A stretch of DNA of 64,000 nt from Qipengyuania aestuarii (GTDB lineage: Bacteria; Pseudomonadota; Alphaproteobacteria; Sphingomonadales; Sphingomonadaceae), in the NCBI RefSeq assembly GCF_019711535.1, contig NZ_JAIGNP010000001.1, positions 62,001 to 126,000 on the forward strand. Direction: 5' to 3'. The position numbers and the translations under genes are program-made. A model generated the notes under the pieces. It saw nothing but the letters and a program-made list of their open reading frames with translations. It ran no database searches and was not told where the DNA came from. Below are positions 1-8,998 of the stretch, piece after piece (positions within the stretch are counted from its first letter, which is position 1; each line of letters starts with the position of its first letter).

Positions 1-384
1 CTGGTCCAAGAGTTCATCAAGGAAGCCGGGGGGACCGATATCCGCGCGTTTGTTGTCGGCGGTAAGGTGGTCGCAACCATGAAGCGCACAGGCGCTCCAG
101 ACGATTTCAGAAGCAATTTGCATCGCGGCGGAAGCGCCGAATTGATCAAAATCACACCCGCCGAACGTTCAACGGCAGTCGCGGCAGCAAAGCGTATGGG
201 GTTGAATGTCTGCGGCGTCGATATGCTTCGCAGCAATCATGGGCCGGTGATCATGGAGGTCAACTCCTCGCCCGGCTTGGAAGGTATCGAACAAGCGACC
301 GGAATGGACATCGCCGGTAAAATCATCGGCTTCATGGAAGCCAATGCGAAGGTAGGTAAGACCAAGACCAAGGGCGAGGGTTAA
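1..384 (+). CDS. rimK: RimK, ribosomal protein S6 glutamate ligase (3' part only)
   Basis: ATP-grasp ligase C-terminal half. The 5' part lies before the window; the frame is open from base 1 and ends in TAA. Residues [29 protein letters not shown] and [14 protein letters not shown] follow E. coli RimK closely. The EVNSSPG segment carries the Mg/ATP-binding Glu and Asn of the ATP-grasp fold. In E. coli the enzyme adds glutamates to the C-terminus of ribosomal protein S6, and the S6 gene lies about 4 kb away in this window. The short Lys-rich tail ([11 protein letters not shown]) is not conserved. The assignment is firm for the family; substrate is inferred. Confidence 0.93.
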   Translation: MVQEFIKEAGGTDIRAFVVGGKVVATMKRTGAPDDFRSNLHRGGSAELIKITPAERSTAVAAAKRMGLNVCGVDMLRSNHGPVIMEVNSSPGLEGIEQATGMDIAGKIIGFMEANAKVGKTKTKGEG

Positions 385-398
385 AGGGCCCTCTCAGT

Positions 399-809
399 CT
401 ACTCGGCAGCCATTCGGAGCAGTTCGATCTCTTCTCGCAAGCGGGCCAGTTCCATCTCGTAGAGGCGAGTGCAGTCAATCCGGTCGGGCCGATCTCCCAA
501 GGGGATTGTCACCCGTACATACACGATGCCACGTTGATCGCGCTCGGAATTATAGAACCGCAGGGTATCGGTTTCATCTGGTAAAGGGCTCGCTGCAGTG
601 CCTGCCGCACCCATGTCGAGATAAGCGCCATTCGAATTCATCGACTGCCGGCAACGTGTCCCTCCGGCTGTTTCGATGGAGTCTTCGCCCCCTGTGCCGT
701 TCGGCGCTGGGGGTAAGTATACTCCTTGCGTTTGTCCGATAGCCTCACTGTTGAGGGCGAGGAGCAATACGACGAGCGCCAAGCTTCGAGCAAACGCGGA
801 CATGAACAA
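399..809 (-). CDS. Small secreted protein of unknown function
   Basis: 136 residues with a clear Sec signal peptide (hydrophobic core LALVVLLLALN, probable cleavage after EAIGQ). The mature part is short, has two cysteines (GGTRC and RIDC) and ends in a charged helix (YEMELARLREEIELLRMAAE) that looks able to coil. I do not recognise the family. It is the last gene of a three-gene reverse operon, after a PapD-like and an SCPU-like protein, so a role at the cell surface or periplasm with them is likely. Its start lies 65 nt inside the upstream gene (an in-frame ATG two codons later is an alternative), implying translational coupling. Confidence 0.7.
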   Translation of the reverse strand: MFMSAFARSLALVVLLLALNSEAIGQTQGVYLPPAPNGTGGEDSIETAGGTRCRQSMNSNGAYLDMGAAGTAASPLPDETDTLRFYNSERDQRGIVYVRVTIPLGDRPDRIDCTRLYEMELARLREEIELLRMAAE

Positions 810-1158
810 TTACCTTCTCCTCTTCGAGACGCTCAGCGCAGACTCGAAAAACGACTTCCTCTCCAGGCGTCAGGTCGTTGACTACGACCAGTATTTTCCG
901 ACTTTTTTGAGATCCTACCAGCATGGTTTCCGGCAAGATTGAGATGCGCTTCGGATCAATTTCACTTTCAGGATCAACGTAGGCGCGGAACCGATCGGAC
1001 TGCGGATAAGGGTTGGTGAGTGTCAGATAAAATCCCTTGCGATCGCTTGCAGTGAGTCCACTCTTTCGCAGTGGGCCAAGTCCCACCGCTGCAGCAGTCG
1101 TCGCGCATGCCACGAGTGCCAAACACGCTGTCGCAAATACTACTTTTAGCCTGAGCAC
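745..1158 (-). CDS. Small periplasmic PapD-like (pilus-chaperone N-domain-like) protein
   Basis: 137 residues, GTG start, signal peptide (MLRLKVVFATACLALVACA). The mature part resembles the first immunoglobulin-like domain of fimbrial chaperones: KGFYLTLTNPYPQSDRFR, then ISILPETMLVGSQKSRKI and a later strand VFRVCAERLEEE. A complete chaperone has two Ig domains and about 230 residues; this has one at most. It overlaps the upstream SCPU-like gene by 13 nt and the downstream secreted protein by 65 nt. No usher gene is present. The name is by fold resemblance only. Confidence 0.6.
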   Translation of the reverse strand: MLRLKVVFATACLALVACATTAAAVGLGPLRKSGLTASDRKGFYLTLTNPYPQSDRFRAYVDPESEIDPKRISILPETMLVGSQKSRKILVVVNDLTPGEEVVFRVCAERLEEEKVIVHVRVCSKLGARRIAPRPQQ

Positions 1159-1601
1159 GTTGCGGTTGTAGTGATTGTGTAGCTTCCTGCGCCAAAGCCG
1201 GACGGATCCGACGCCCGAGCATTGATGGTAAAAGTGTCAGTTAAAAGGGTGGGATTGCTAGAGGATTGGGAGCTCGTATACGGCTGTGAAACCCCCGAAA
1301 GACTAGTGTAGCTTATTTCCGGGGCCACCGAGCTGTTTGTGATCGTCGGGGCCGAGAACGCGACCGTGGCCGCGCCGCCCAGAGCGACCATGGCGATGGT
1401 CGCGGGAGCTCCGCCGGCCCCAGTGTTCTCAGTCGAAAGCTCAGTGTAGTCACCATTGGGCCCTAGCGAGCCCGCCGATGGCGTCAGGGTACACGAAAAC
1501 AGCAAGTTGGTTTGAAATGTCACGTCCTGCTGGGCCAATAGCGGACTGCTGGCAAGCAATCCGGACGTGACAATTGCGACCGTCGTTAGCTGCCTTCTCA
1601 T
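1146..1601 (-). CDS. Secreted SCPU/fimbrial-subunit-like protein
   Basis: 151 residues; signal peptide ends near LLAQQ. A GGGAGCAGGA ribosome site precedes the ATG. The mature protein is rich in Ser, Thr, Gly and Ala, predicted all-beta, with one cysteine near each end (LLFSCTLTPSAG and TTATCSG) that could form the disulfide typical of spore-coat-U/pilin-like domains. First gene of the reverse operon with the PapD-like and unknown secreted proteins. Composition and cysteine placement support the fold; the function is not known. Confidence 0.6.
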   Translation of the reverse strand: MRRQLTTVAIVTSGLLASSPLLAQQDVTFQTNLLFSCTLTPSAGSLGPNGDYTELSTENTGAGGAPATIAMVALGGAATVAFSAPTITNSSVAPEISYTSLSGVSQPYTSSQSSSNPTLLTDTFTINARASDPSGFGAGSYTITTTATCSG

Positions 1602-1742
1602 TGCGTCCTGCTCCCGTGTTTCTTAACGTTGCCTCAAATTATGGGCCTCAATAAGAAGTCACAAGTTAGAGGAACTACGGTAGGTATGCCTTTAGCGCTC
1701 AGCTAATCTGCGAATTTTCGACCAGAATTGGCCGATCGCAAT

Positions 1743-3182
1743 TTATCTGAACGGCGGCTCGTTGAAAGCACGAAGCTTGCGGCTGTGCAGCTTGGGGCCT
1801 TCCTGCCGCAACAAATCGCACGCTGTCACGCCGATCTGCAGATGCGCAGCAATCGCTTCCTCATAAAACTTATTTGCCTGACCCGGCAGCTTGATTTCGC
1901 CATGCAGGGGCTTGTCCGAGACACACAGAAGTGTGCCGTAAGGCACACGGAAGCGATATCCTTGGGCTGCGATTGTCGCACTTTCCATATCGATGCCCAC
2001 TGCTCGGCTGAGCGACAGGCGACGCGCCGATTGCGTATAGCGTAGTTCCCAGTTGCGATCGTCGGTCGTAACCACGGTGCCGGTACGCATGCGTTTTTTG
2101 AGGTCGCTGCCATGCTCGCCCGAAACGGCCTCGGCTGCGCCCGCAAGCGCTTGCTGCACTTCGGCAATGGCGGGCAACGGGATTTCCGGCGGAAGCACCG
2201 GATCGAGGACGTGGTCGTCGCGCAAATAGGCATGCGCGAGCACATAATCGCCGATCTTCTGACTTGGACGTAATCCACCGCAGTGGCCGATCATCAGCCA
2301 TGCCTCGGGGCGCAACACTGCCAAATGATCGCAGATCGTCTTGGCATTCGACGGACCGACTCCGATATTGACCAGCGTGATGCCGGTGCGACCTTCGCCC
2401 ACCAGGTGATAGGCTGGCATCTGGTGGCGGCGCCATGCAGTGTCAGACAGTTGCGCGCGGGCATTTTCGGTCTTTTCGGTGAGCAGGAGCCCGCCAGCGC
2501 CCGCCAGGGCGGTGTATCCGTTCTCTCCTAGTTGCGCCCCCGCCCAATCAACGAATTCGTCGACGTAGCGGTGATAGTTCGTAAAAAGAATGAACCGCTG
2601 AAAGTGCTGGACGTCGGTTCCCGTATAATGGGCGAGACGTGCAAGGCTGAAATCGGTGCGAAGGCCGTCGAACAGCGAGAGGGGGATGGGATCACCGGAT
2701 GCGTCGAGTTCAATCCCGTCCGCAAGTTCGTCGCCGATGTCGGCAAGGTCGGTCGAGGGGAAATGGCGTGCGAGTTCGTTCGGATCGATGCCGGCGAGCT
2801 CTGCACCCGCCTGTCCGTCGAGAACATATGGAAACGGTATTTCCTGCCGCGAGGAACCGACTTCGATCTCGACCTCATAATTGCTTTCGATCAGTTCGAT
2901 TTGCTCTCGAAGATACTCCCGAAATAGGTGCGGCTTAGTAACGGTCGTGGCATAAAGACCCGGTGTGTTCAGCCGACCGAATGCGCGGCTCGCGCCTTCG
3001 GGTAATTCTCCGCCGCGAAACAGCACGCGCAATTCGGGATAGGCATAGCTGCCATCCTTGCGGCGTTCGGCAGGCGGTATCTCCCGCTCGCGCCCGAAGG
3101 CAATGACATCGTCACGCAAACGGGTGACTGCGGCGTCATACACACTCTGCAATTTGTCGAGGATCTGATCGATCGTATCCAT
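1743..3182 (-). CDS. amn: AMP nucleosidase
   Basis: Hydrolyses AMP to adenine and ribose 5-phosphate in the cytoplasm, adjusting the adenylate pool. 479 residues, close to the roughly 484 of E. coli Amn. The N-terminal domain (PELRVLFRGGELPEG) is the AMP-nucleosidase-specific one. The C-terminal part is the PNP/UDP-phosphorylase fold: GRTGITLVNIGVGPSNAKT, WLMIGHCGGLRPSQKIGDY, GIDMESATIAAQGYRF and VSDKPLHGEIKLPG. Transcribed alone on the reverse strand, downstream of the ribosomal protein operon but separated from it by the rplI terminator. Confidence 0.95.
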   Translation of the reverse strand: MDTIDQILDKLQSVYDAAVTRLRDDVIAFGREREIPPAERRKDGSYAYPELRVLFRGGELPEGASRAFGRLNTPGLYATTVTKPHLFREYLREQIELIESNYEVEIEVGSSRQEIPFPYVLDGQAGAELAGIDPNELARHFPSTDLADIGDELADGIELDASGDPIPLSLFDGLRTDFSLARLAHYTGTDVQHFQRFILFTNYHRYVDEFVDWAGAQLGENGYTALAGAGGLLLTEKTENARAQLSDTAWRRHQMPAYHLVGEGRTGITLVNIGVGPSNAKTICDHLAVLRPEAWLMIGHCGGLRPSQKIGDYVLAHAYLRDDHVLDPVLPPEIPLPAIAEVQQALAGAAEAVSGEHGSDLKKRMRTGTVVTTDDRNWELRYTQSARRLSLSRAVGIDMESATIAAQGYRFRVPYGTLLCVSDKPLHGEIKLPGQANKFYEEAIAAHLQIGVTACDLLRQEGPKLHSRKLRAFNEPPFR

Positions 3183-3249
3183 GCGGGCCTTTTTCTCCTG
3201 GCTCTTTTCGTTTTCGTGACGCTCTGTGCCACAGGATCGCGTCTGTTAC

Positions 3250-3286
3250 AAAAAGGGCGCAGAAGCCGAAGCTGCCGCGCCCTTTT
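3250..3286 (-). terminator. Rho-independent terminator after rplI
   Basis: Read on the reverse strand, a GC-rich stem (GGGCGC pairing with GCGCCC, with A tract before and T tract after) encloses a second small hairpin with a GAAG-type loop and is followed by TTTTT. It lies 20 nt past the rplI stop. Confidence 0.8.
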
Positions 3287-3306
3287 CAATTGCCTGAAGC
3301 GAGAGA

Positions 3307-3945
3307 TTAGCCTTCGGTAGTCTCTTCGCTGTCCGTGCCTTCTGCACTGTCGCCATCTTCGAGCATATCGGCCGGAATTTCACCCGGCTCGAGCGTCGGA
3401 TCAGTGGTGTTGGCTGCAGCCATTTCCTCGATCTCGCGCTGCTCGTCTTCGAACATCTGTGCAAGCACGTCGACGCCTTGGCTCTGCAGTTCGGCTTCGT
3501 CGTCAGAACGAGCAACGTTTGCCTTGACCGTGATCGAGACTTCGGGGTGAAGATCGACCCGGACGTCATGCATGCCGATCGTCTTGATCGGGTTGCCCAT
3601 GATGACCTGCTTCTTGTCGATCTCGTGACCCTTGGCTTCGAGTCCATTCACGATGTCGCGGACATTGACCGAACCGTAAAGCTGACCAGTATTCGACGCT
3701 GCGCGGATCAGAACGATCTCGACGCCGTCAACCTTTTCACCGGCCTTTTCAGCTTCGCTACGGCGTTCCGCATTTTCTTTTTCAAGACGGTCGCGGTTGG
3801 CTTCGAACACCTTTTTATTGGCTTCGTTAGCGCGGAGGGCCTTCTTCTGCGGGAGAAGGAAGTTGCGTGCGTAGCCATCCTTCACGGTGACGACGTCACC
3901 GATCGTGCCGAGGTTTTCGATGCGCTGGAGGAGAATGATATCCAT
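3307..3945 (-). CDS. rplI: 50S ribosomal protein L9
   Basis: Large-subunit protein of the L1 stalk base. The N-terminal rRNA-binding domain is standard ([35 protein letters not shown]), followed by the long connecting helix and the C-terminal domain ([11 protein letters not shown]). At 212 residues it is longer than the usual ~150 because of an acidic C-terminal tail ([27 protein letters not shown] region), as is common in alphaproteobacteria. Third gene of rpsF-rpsR-rplI; 12 nt separate it from rpsR. Confidence 0.97.
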   Translation of the reverse strand: MDIILLQRIENLGTIGDVVTVKDGYARNFLLPQKKALRANEANKKVFEANRDRLEKENAERRSEAEKAGEKVDGVEIVLIRAASNTGQLYGSVNVRDIVNGLEAKGHEIDKKQVIMGNPIKTIGMHDVRVDLHPEVSITVKANVARSDDEAELQSQGVDVLAQMFEDEQREIEEMAAANTTDPTLEPGEIPADMLEDGDSAEGTDSEETTEG

Positions 3946-3957
3946 GAGGTCTTCTCC

Positions 3958-4182
3958 TTACTTCACGATGTAGGGCAGCAGGCCGATGTGGCGAGCGCGC
4001 TTGATGGCCTTGGCCAATTCACGCTGCTTCTTCGCACTTACGGCTGTGATGCGGCTAGGGACGATCTTGCCACGCTCGGACATGAAGCCCTGCAGCAAGC
4101 GAACGTCTTTGTAATCGATTGCCGGCGCGTTCTTCGCGGAGAACGGGCAGGTCTTGCGGCGGCGGAAAAACGGGCGGGCCAT
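3958..4182 (-). CDS. rpsR: 30S ribosomal protein S18
   Basis: 74 residues with the S18 core [20 protein letters not shown] and basic C-terminal stretch [19 protein letters not shown]18 binds S6 as a heterodimer in the 30S platform. Its ATG overlaps the rpsF stop by one base (TGATG), so the two partners are translationally coupled. Confidence 0.97.
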   Translation of the reverse strand: MARPFFRRRKTCPFSAKNAPAIDYKDVRLLQGFMSERGKIVPSRITAVSAKKQRELAKAIKRARHIGLLPYIVK

Positions 4183-4547
4183 CAGTCACGCTCCTCACGG
4201 TCACGGCGCTTCTTGGAGTCACGCTCGTTCTTGCGCATCATTACGCTGGGACCCTCTTCGTGTTCATCAACACGGATGGTCATGTAACGGATGACATCTT
4301 CGTTGATGCGCGTCTGGCGCTCGAGCTCGGCTACGACGGCACCGGGGCCTTCGATGTTGAGCATCACGAAGTGTGCCTTGCGGTTACGGTCGATCTTGTA
4401 GGCGAGGTTCTTGAGACCCCAGGTCTCAGTTTTGGTGACCTTGCCTTCGTTTGCTTCGACGATTTCGGTCGCCGTGGCTGCGAGCTGGTCCACCTGAGCC
4501 TGGCTCAGGTCCTGTCGCGCCAGGAAAACATGCTCGTAAAGAGCCAT
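4182..4547 (-). CDS. rpsF: 30S ribosomal protein S6
   Basis: 121 residues beginning [20 protein letters not shown], with the conserved [14 protein letters not shown] segment. AAGGAC precedes the start. First gene of the ribosomal operon. The basic-acidic C-terminal tail ends REERD, i.e. not in the Glu pair found in E. coli S6, which is the acceptor for RimK (whose gene starts this window). Confidence 0.97.
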   Translation of the reverse strand: MALYEHVFLARQDLSQAQVDQLAATATEIVEANEGKVTKTETWGLKNLAYKIDRNRKAHFVMLNIEGPGAVVAELERQTRINEDVIRYMTIRVDEHEEGPSVMMRKNERDSKKRRDREERD

Positions 4548-4762
4548 GTCCTTGTCCTTTCACTTGCTGGCCGATCGCTGGCTGATCCGCGGGATTGCGG
4601 GGCCCCTCCGGCTTTCTTCTTTTCTCCGCTGCGATTCTTTGGCTGGCGAGAGATGCGCGCACATAGCGTGTTTCATCAAATGTGCAAGCGAGAGGAAGTC
4701 CTTGTGAGACCGGAACGCACAGGGCAGGGCGTCGTTGGCTTGCCAACTCAAGGAGATAATTT

Positions 4763-5707
4763 GTGCCCGGCGGACTTGTAGCTCTATTAGATGATGTGGC
4801 GGTTATCGCGCGTACCGCCGCGGCGTCTGTTGATGATATTGGCATCGCCGCAAGCCGGGCCGGCAGCAAGACAGCTGGCGTCGTCATAGACGACGCAGCG
4901 GTAACGCCTAGCTACGTGACCGGTCTTGACCCAAGCCGAGAACTACCGATCATCGGACGAATTACATTGGGAAGCCTGAAGAACAAGCTTCTCATTCTTC
5001 TTCCTGGCGCGTTGTTGCTCAGCTGGTTCCTGCCCCAGGCAATTATATTCATTCTGATGATGGGCGGATGCTATCTTTCTTTCGAAGGAGCTGAAAAGGT
5101 CATCGAGAAATTGGGAGGTGAGAAGCACGGCAAGACTCTTGAGGACAAGATTGAGGACCCAGCCGCGTTCGAAAAGCAGCGGACTTCCAGCGCGATCCGG
5201 ACCGATCTTATCCTTTCTGCAGAAATCATGGCGATCACGCTTAACGAAGTCGCAGATGAAAGCTTCATCGTCCGGGCTGGCGTTCTTGCGATCGTCGGCA
5301 TTGCCGTCACCTTGTTCGTGTACGGTGCAGTTGCGCTCATTGTGAAAATGGATGACGTGGGCCTACATCTCGCGAAGAAGAGTTCCGAATTCGCGCAGGC
5401 GATAGGACGTTTGCTCCTGAAAGCGATGCCGTGGCTGCTCAAGGCGCTTTCATTTGTCGGTACTATTGCCATGCTCTGGGTGGGTGGCGGAATCCTCCTC
5501 CACGGATTTCACGAAATTGGTTTCCATGGCCCGTCGGATTGGGCTCATCATGTCCAAGTCGCAGTCGAAAATGTCAGCGGGTCATTTTCGGGAATATTTG
5601 GTTGGTTAAGTTATGCATCCATTTCGGCAGTAGTTGGTCTTGCAGTGGGCGTGGTCTTGACTTTAGTAATTCATAAAGTCTTTATGCGTGGTGGTGCAGC
5701 TCATTGA
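4763..5707 (+). CDS. DUF808 (YedI-type) inner membrane protein
   Basis: 314 residues, GTG start with AGGAG 7 nt upstream. Begins PGGLVALLDDVAVIARTAAA, the signature of the DUF808/YedI family, followed by SRAGSKTAGVVIDDAAVTPSYV. Four to six membrane segments follow (around residues 75-105, 165-190, 225-245 and 275-300). Function of the family is unknown. Stands alone between the divergent rpsF promoter region and its own terminator. GC content is a little below that of neighbours. Confidence 0.88.
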   Translation: MPGGLVALLDDVAVIARTAAASVDDIGIAASRAGSKTAGVVIDDAAVTPSYVTGLDPSRELPIIGRITLGSLKNKLLILLPGALLLSWFLPQAIIFILMMGGCYLSFEGAEKVIEKLGGEKHGKTLEDKIEDPAAFEKQRTSSAIRTDLILSAEIMAITLNEVADESFIVRAGVLAIVGIAVTLFVYGAVALIVKMDDVGLHLAKKSSEFAQAIGRLLLKAMPWLLKALSFVGTIAMLWVGGGILLHGFHEIGFHGPSDWAHHVQVAVENVSGSFSGIFGWLSYASISAVVGLAVGVVLTLVIHKVFMRGGAAH

Positions 5708-5716
5708 TTTGTTTCT

Positions 5717-5745
5717 GAGCGTCTCAATCTGGGACGCTCCTTGTT
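5717..5745 (+). terminator. Terminator after the DUF808 gene
   Basis: A nine-pair stem (GAGCGTCTC with GGGACGCTC, one G-T pair) with a five-base loop, then CTTGTT. Ten bases past the stop codon. Confidence 0.65.
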
Positions 5746-5819
5746 ACGCTCATTGTGAGAACGCTGTACCATCGATAGCTTTTCGCTTGCCGGTAGGTCT
5801 GTGAAAGTTCGGGGGGTGC

Positions 5820-7532
5820 ATGAGCCAGAGGGGGTTGGCTGCGTTAATTTACGCCTTGAGCGTGATTTGGCTCGCTATAGCCACGCCCGTCGCTGCGCGT
5901 GTAACCTCTCTGGCACCGGATATTTGCGTCGGGGGCGCCAACTCTGCGAGCGAGGCCCTCGCTCTGCCTCGAACTGCTCTGGACTGCGGGCCCGACCGCT
6001 TCAAAAATTCCGATCCCGTCCTGCGCTCCTCCATAGAACTGACTGATGCTAGCCTTCCGACTACCGGTACGTTTCTCTGGCAGACTGATCCTGCTCTTTT
6101 CGACTCTATGTTGCTGCAATTCACTTATGCCGACGGGGAAACCAAGCTGGTCGACGTAGATCGCCAAATGGCAGTCAGAAACTGGTTTGTAAGAGCCCGT
6201 TTTAGCGTACCTGTGCCAGACAGTTCTTCCGAACTCGAAGCGATAGATGTTGTCGTGGAGCGGCCTCGGACCCGGTCAATATTAAGTGCAGCCAGATTAA
6301 TCGATCGCGACGAAGCTATCGGCGAGCATTATGTGAAATCCCTTGTTTATGGAATTGCATGTGGGCTGTTGTTGGTGCCAATATTTTTCGATCTGATGTT
6401 TTTCGGATTGCTGCGTTTCAGATTCATTCTTTGGCATGCAGCGATGTCTGCTTCTTTTCTAATTTTCATATTTTCGCATTCTGGGCTTATCTTTAATTTT
6501 TTTCCAGACACGGACCTGGGGCTCCGCTTTCATCTCAATTCTCTTTCGCTGGCTGCCTCAGTCGTTTTTGCTGTCTTATTCACCTTGGACATTCTTGAAG
6601 AAAGGACGGTGCCGAGAAAACTCGTGCGAGGTATTCTTGCTTTGACCGGACTAATGGTGACATTGAAACTGGTCACCTTGCTGGATCTCGAAGTTTTCAG
6701 GCTGGAAGGGCACAGAGCCTTTATCTTGAGCATGCTTCCGATTGTCGCACTCAATTTGGTCATAGCGATGCAGGCTTTCAGGCGTGGAAGCCGCGCGGCC
6801 ACGTACTTGCTGATTGCTTTTGCCGGCGCCGTGTTCAGCGGATTGGCAAAGCTGATTATAGAGCTTGGTCTTCTCTCACCGCTCTTTCCCCTCGACGATT
6901 TGGTATGCGTTTCGATGATCCTGCTCGTCTTGAGCACATCCGCCGCGGTCGGCGACCGGTTCCTGATCTTGCGGATGGAGCGCGACAGAGCTCGTTTCAG
7001 AGCCTTGAAACTGGGCAAGATGGCGCTCAGCGATCCCTTGACAAAGGTGGGAAATCGGCGAGCTTTCAACGCAATTAGCATCGTGGAAGAAGGTGCGGCA
7101 TTGCTGGTCATCGATATTGATCACTTCAAGTCGATCAATGACGCGTTTGGGCATGCTACGGGCGACATGGTTCTGTCTCGCCTCTCCCACATGCTTCGGC
7201 GTTTTTTCAATGAGCGAGGTGCGGCAGTTTTCAGGCTTGGCGGTGAAGAATTTGCAATTGTACTCCAGGCGCAAAACGAAACAGCCTTGCGGCATTGCGC
7301 GGAGCTATTGCGAGAAGCAGTCGCGAGAGAGATAGGTGATCCTTCTCTCTCCATCCCATCCATCACTATCAGTCTGGGTGGGGCGTTGGGAGTTGGAAGA
7401 AGCCGAGATCATGTCTTCTCGGAAGCCGATAAGGCACTTTATCGCGCGAAAAAATCCGGCAGAAACTGTAGTGTCATATGTAGCTGCGTCGCCTCAAAAA
7501 TTGCCGTCGAGCCTGCCTTCGCCAGTTTTTAG
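5820..7532 (+). CDS. Membrane-bound diguanylate cyclase with periplasmic sensor region
   Basis: 570 residues. Signal peptide (to about residue 27), a periplasmic domain of ~150 residues of beta-rich 7TMR-DISMED2-like type, then seven or so membrane helices (about 175-385) as in 7TMR-DISM receptors, then a cytoplasmic GGDEF domain. The active-site loop is GGEEF (residues 474-478), preceded by DPLTKVGNRRAFN and DIDHFKSINDAFGH, so c-di-GMP synthesis is expected. No RxxD inhibitory site is seen just before the GGEEF loop. The signal sensed is unknown. Its TAG stop overlaps the convergent Mur-ligase stop (7529-7532). Confidence 0.9.
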   Translation: MSQRGLAALIYALSVIWLAIATPVAARVTSLAPDICVGGANSASEALALPRTALDCGPDRFKNSDPVLRSSIELTDASLPTTGTFLWQTDPALFDSMLLQFTYADGETKLVDVDRQMAVRNWFVRARFSVPVPDSSSELEAIDVVVERPRTRSILSAARLIDRDEAIGEHYVKSLVYGIACGLLLVPIFFDLMFFGLLRFRFILWHAAMSASFLIFIFSHSGLIFNFFPDTDLGLRFHLNSLSLAASVVFAVLFTLDILEERTVPRKLVRGILALTGLMVTLKLVTLLDLEVFRLEGHRAFILSMLPIVALNLVIAMQAFRRGSRAATYLLIAFAGAVFSGLAKLIIELGLLSPLFPLDDLVCVSMILLVLSTSAAVGDRFLILRMERDRARFRALKLGKMALSDPLTKVGNRRAFNAISIVEEGAALLVIDIDHFKSINDAFGHATGDMVLSRLSHMLRRFFNERGAAVFRLGGEEFAIVLQAQNETALRHCAELLREAVAREIGDPSLSIPSITISLGGALGVGRSRDHVFSEADKALYRAKKSGRNCSVICSCVASKIAVEPAFASF

Positions 7533-8956
7533 GATAAGCTGTCAAACAACGACAAAGCGAATTCGGACAAGGTGTCGTCGCGGGCCCCCATCACGACGAT
7601 GCGATCTTCTCGCCTTGCAATCTCAAGCAATCGAACACGGACTGCCGATCGATCGGGAATATACTCGGCTTGCCCTCCGGCAGACTTAACCAAGCTTACG
7701 ATTCTTTCGCTACCCTCGCTACGGTCGACAGTACCGCCGAAGTAGACCGGATCGGACAACATCAGAACATCATCACCGCTCAGTTCGTCCGCAAATGTCT
7801 GGGCGAGCTCTTCCCCCATCTGTCGTAAAGGACCGTAACCATGTGGCTGGAAGAAAGCGAGTACGCGGCCAGGATGCGCGCGCAACGTTCGCAGCGTCGC
7901 GCCGCACTTTTCAGGATTGTGGCCGAAGTCATCAATGACGGTAATGCCATTTTCCGTTGTCCCCACCACGTCGAACCTGCGTGCAAGGCCATGGAAACCG
8001 GCAAGAGCATCAACTGCCGTCGCAACGGGAATGCCTGAGGCAACTGCTCCAGCGATCGCCGCGAGAGCATTCGCCAGATTATGTCTTCCCGGCATATTCA
8101 GCCGAAGCGCATGCTCGGAATTGTCATGGCGGTCGACGATCATGGCGGCTTGTCGGATCGGTCCTTCGGCAATGCTGCCGGGCACCACGCCGATTTGCGC
8201 CTTCTGTTGCTCGATCCCGAAAGTAATGACTTCCTTGGCATTCGGCAGCAGAGCGATGGCTTCTTCATCATCGGCATTGATTACCGATATACGACTGCGC
8301 GAGAGAAAGTCGCCGAAGAGCTGGCGCAATTCCTCCATGCTCTTGTGGTCGAGGCTGACATTCAACAGTACGCCGACCGCGGGACGATAAAGAGCAATGG
8401 ACCCGTCGCTTTCATCCACTTCACTGATGTACAGACTTTGCCCGCCGACAACGGCACTCGCATAGGGACGTTCTGGTGAGACGAAATTTTTCATCACAGC
8501 GCCATTCATAATGGTCGGTTCACGTCCAGTGGCCTGCATTATCCAGCCGAGCATCCCGGTCACAGTAGATTTGCCGCTCGTCCCTGCGACGGCCACGCCC
8601 GCACCGCTGGTATTGAAGAGAATGGAATTGAGCTCCGCCCGCGTAAGGCGAAGGCATCCCAATTGGGTCGCCCGGTCGATGTCCGGGACGCTCTCTTCAA
8701 TCGCAGCAGAAGCCACCACAACCTGGTCCCCCGAAACAATGCCGCTTCCGTCCTGCGGGCGCAGTTCAAAGCCCTGTTGTTTAAGCGCGGCGAATTTGTC
8801 CGGCGTGCGCCCCTGATCAAAACTCCGGTCCGATCCGCCGACCTTGGCGCCGCGACCTTTCAGAATCTGCGCAAGCGGAAGCATTCCCGATCCGCCGATG
8901 CCGACGAAAAAGAAGGGGCGTGCGAAAAGTTCGTCGGGGCTGGGGAAGTCACTCAT
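7529..8956 (-). CDS. Mur ligase family protein (MurC/Mpl-like), probably peptidoglycan recycling
   Basis: 475 residues from the ATG giving MSDFPSPDELFARPFFFVG; a TTG 36 nt upstream is possible but poorer. Domains: N-terminal UDP-binding Rossmann (GIGGSGMLPLAQIL), central ATPase (GTSGKSTVTGMLGW; SEVDESDGS; NVSLDHKSMEEL), C-terminal domain with DDFGHNPEKC. MurC and Mpl have DD(Y/F)(G/A)HHPT at this point; here the second His is Asn and the Thr is Glu, so it is not a typical MurC. The neighbour is an LD-carboxypeptidase transcribed divergently. In E. coli LdcA makes the tripeptide that Mpl ligates to UDP-MurNAc; that pairing suggests the role here. Exact substrate uncertain. Confidence 0.8.
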   Translation of the reverse strand: MSDFPSPDELFARPFFFVGIGGSGMLPLAQILKGRGAKVGGSDRSFDQGRTPDKFAALKQQGFELRPQDGSGIVSGDQVVVASAAIEESVPDIDRATQLGCLRLTRAELNSILFNTSGAGVAVAGTSGKSTVTGMLGWIMQATGREPTIMNGAVMKNFVSPERPYASAVVGGQSLYISEVDESDGSIALYRPAVGVLLNVSLDHKSMEELRQLFGDFLSRSRISVINADDEEAIALLPNAKEVITFGIEQQKAQIGVVPGSIAEGPIRQAAMIVDRHDNSEHALRLNMPGRHNLANALAAIAGAVASGIPVATAVDALAGFHGLARRFDVVGTTENGITVIDDFGHNPEKCGATLRTLRAHPGRVLAFFQPHGYGPLRQMGEELAQTFADELSGDDVLMLSDPVYFGGTVDRSEGSERIVSLVKSAGGQAEYIPDRSAVRVRLLEIARREDRIVVMGARDDTLSEFALSLFDSLS

Positions 8957-8998
8957 TTTGAACGCGCTATGCAGTTGTAAGCGCAATGACAAGCAGGC

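Noticed and set aside
4548..4762. S6:S18-binding autoregulatory leader before rpsF
   Set aside because: The 215-base gap could hold it, but I could not find the conserved bulged hairpin; left as ordinary promoter region.
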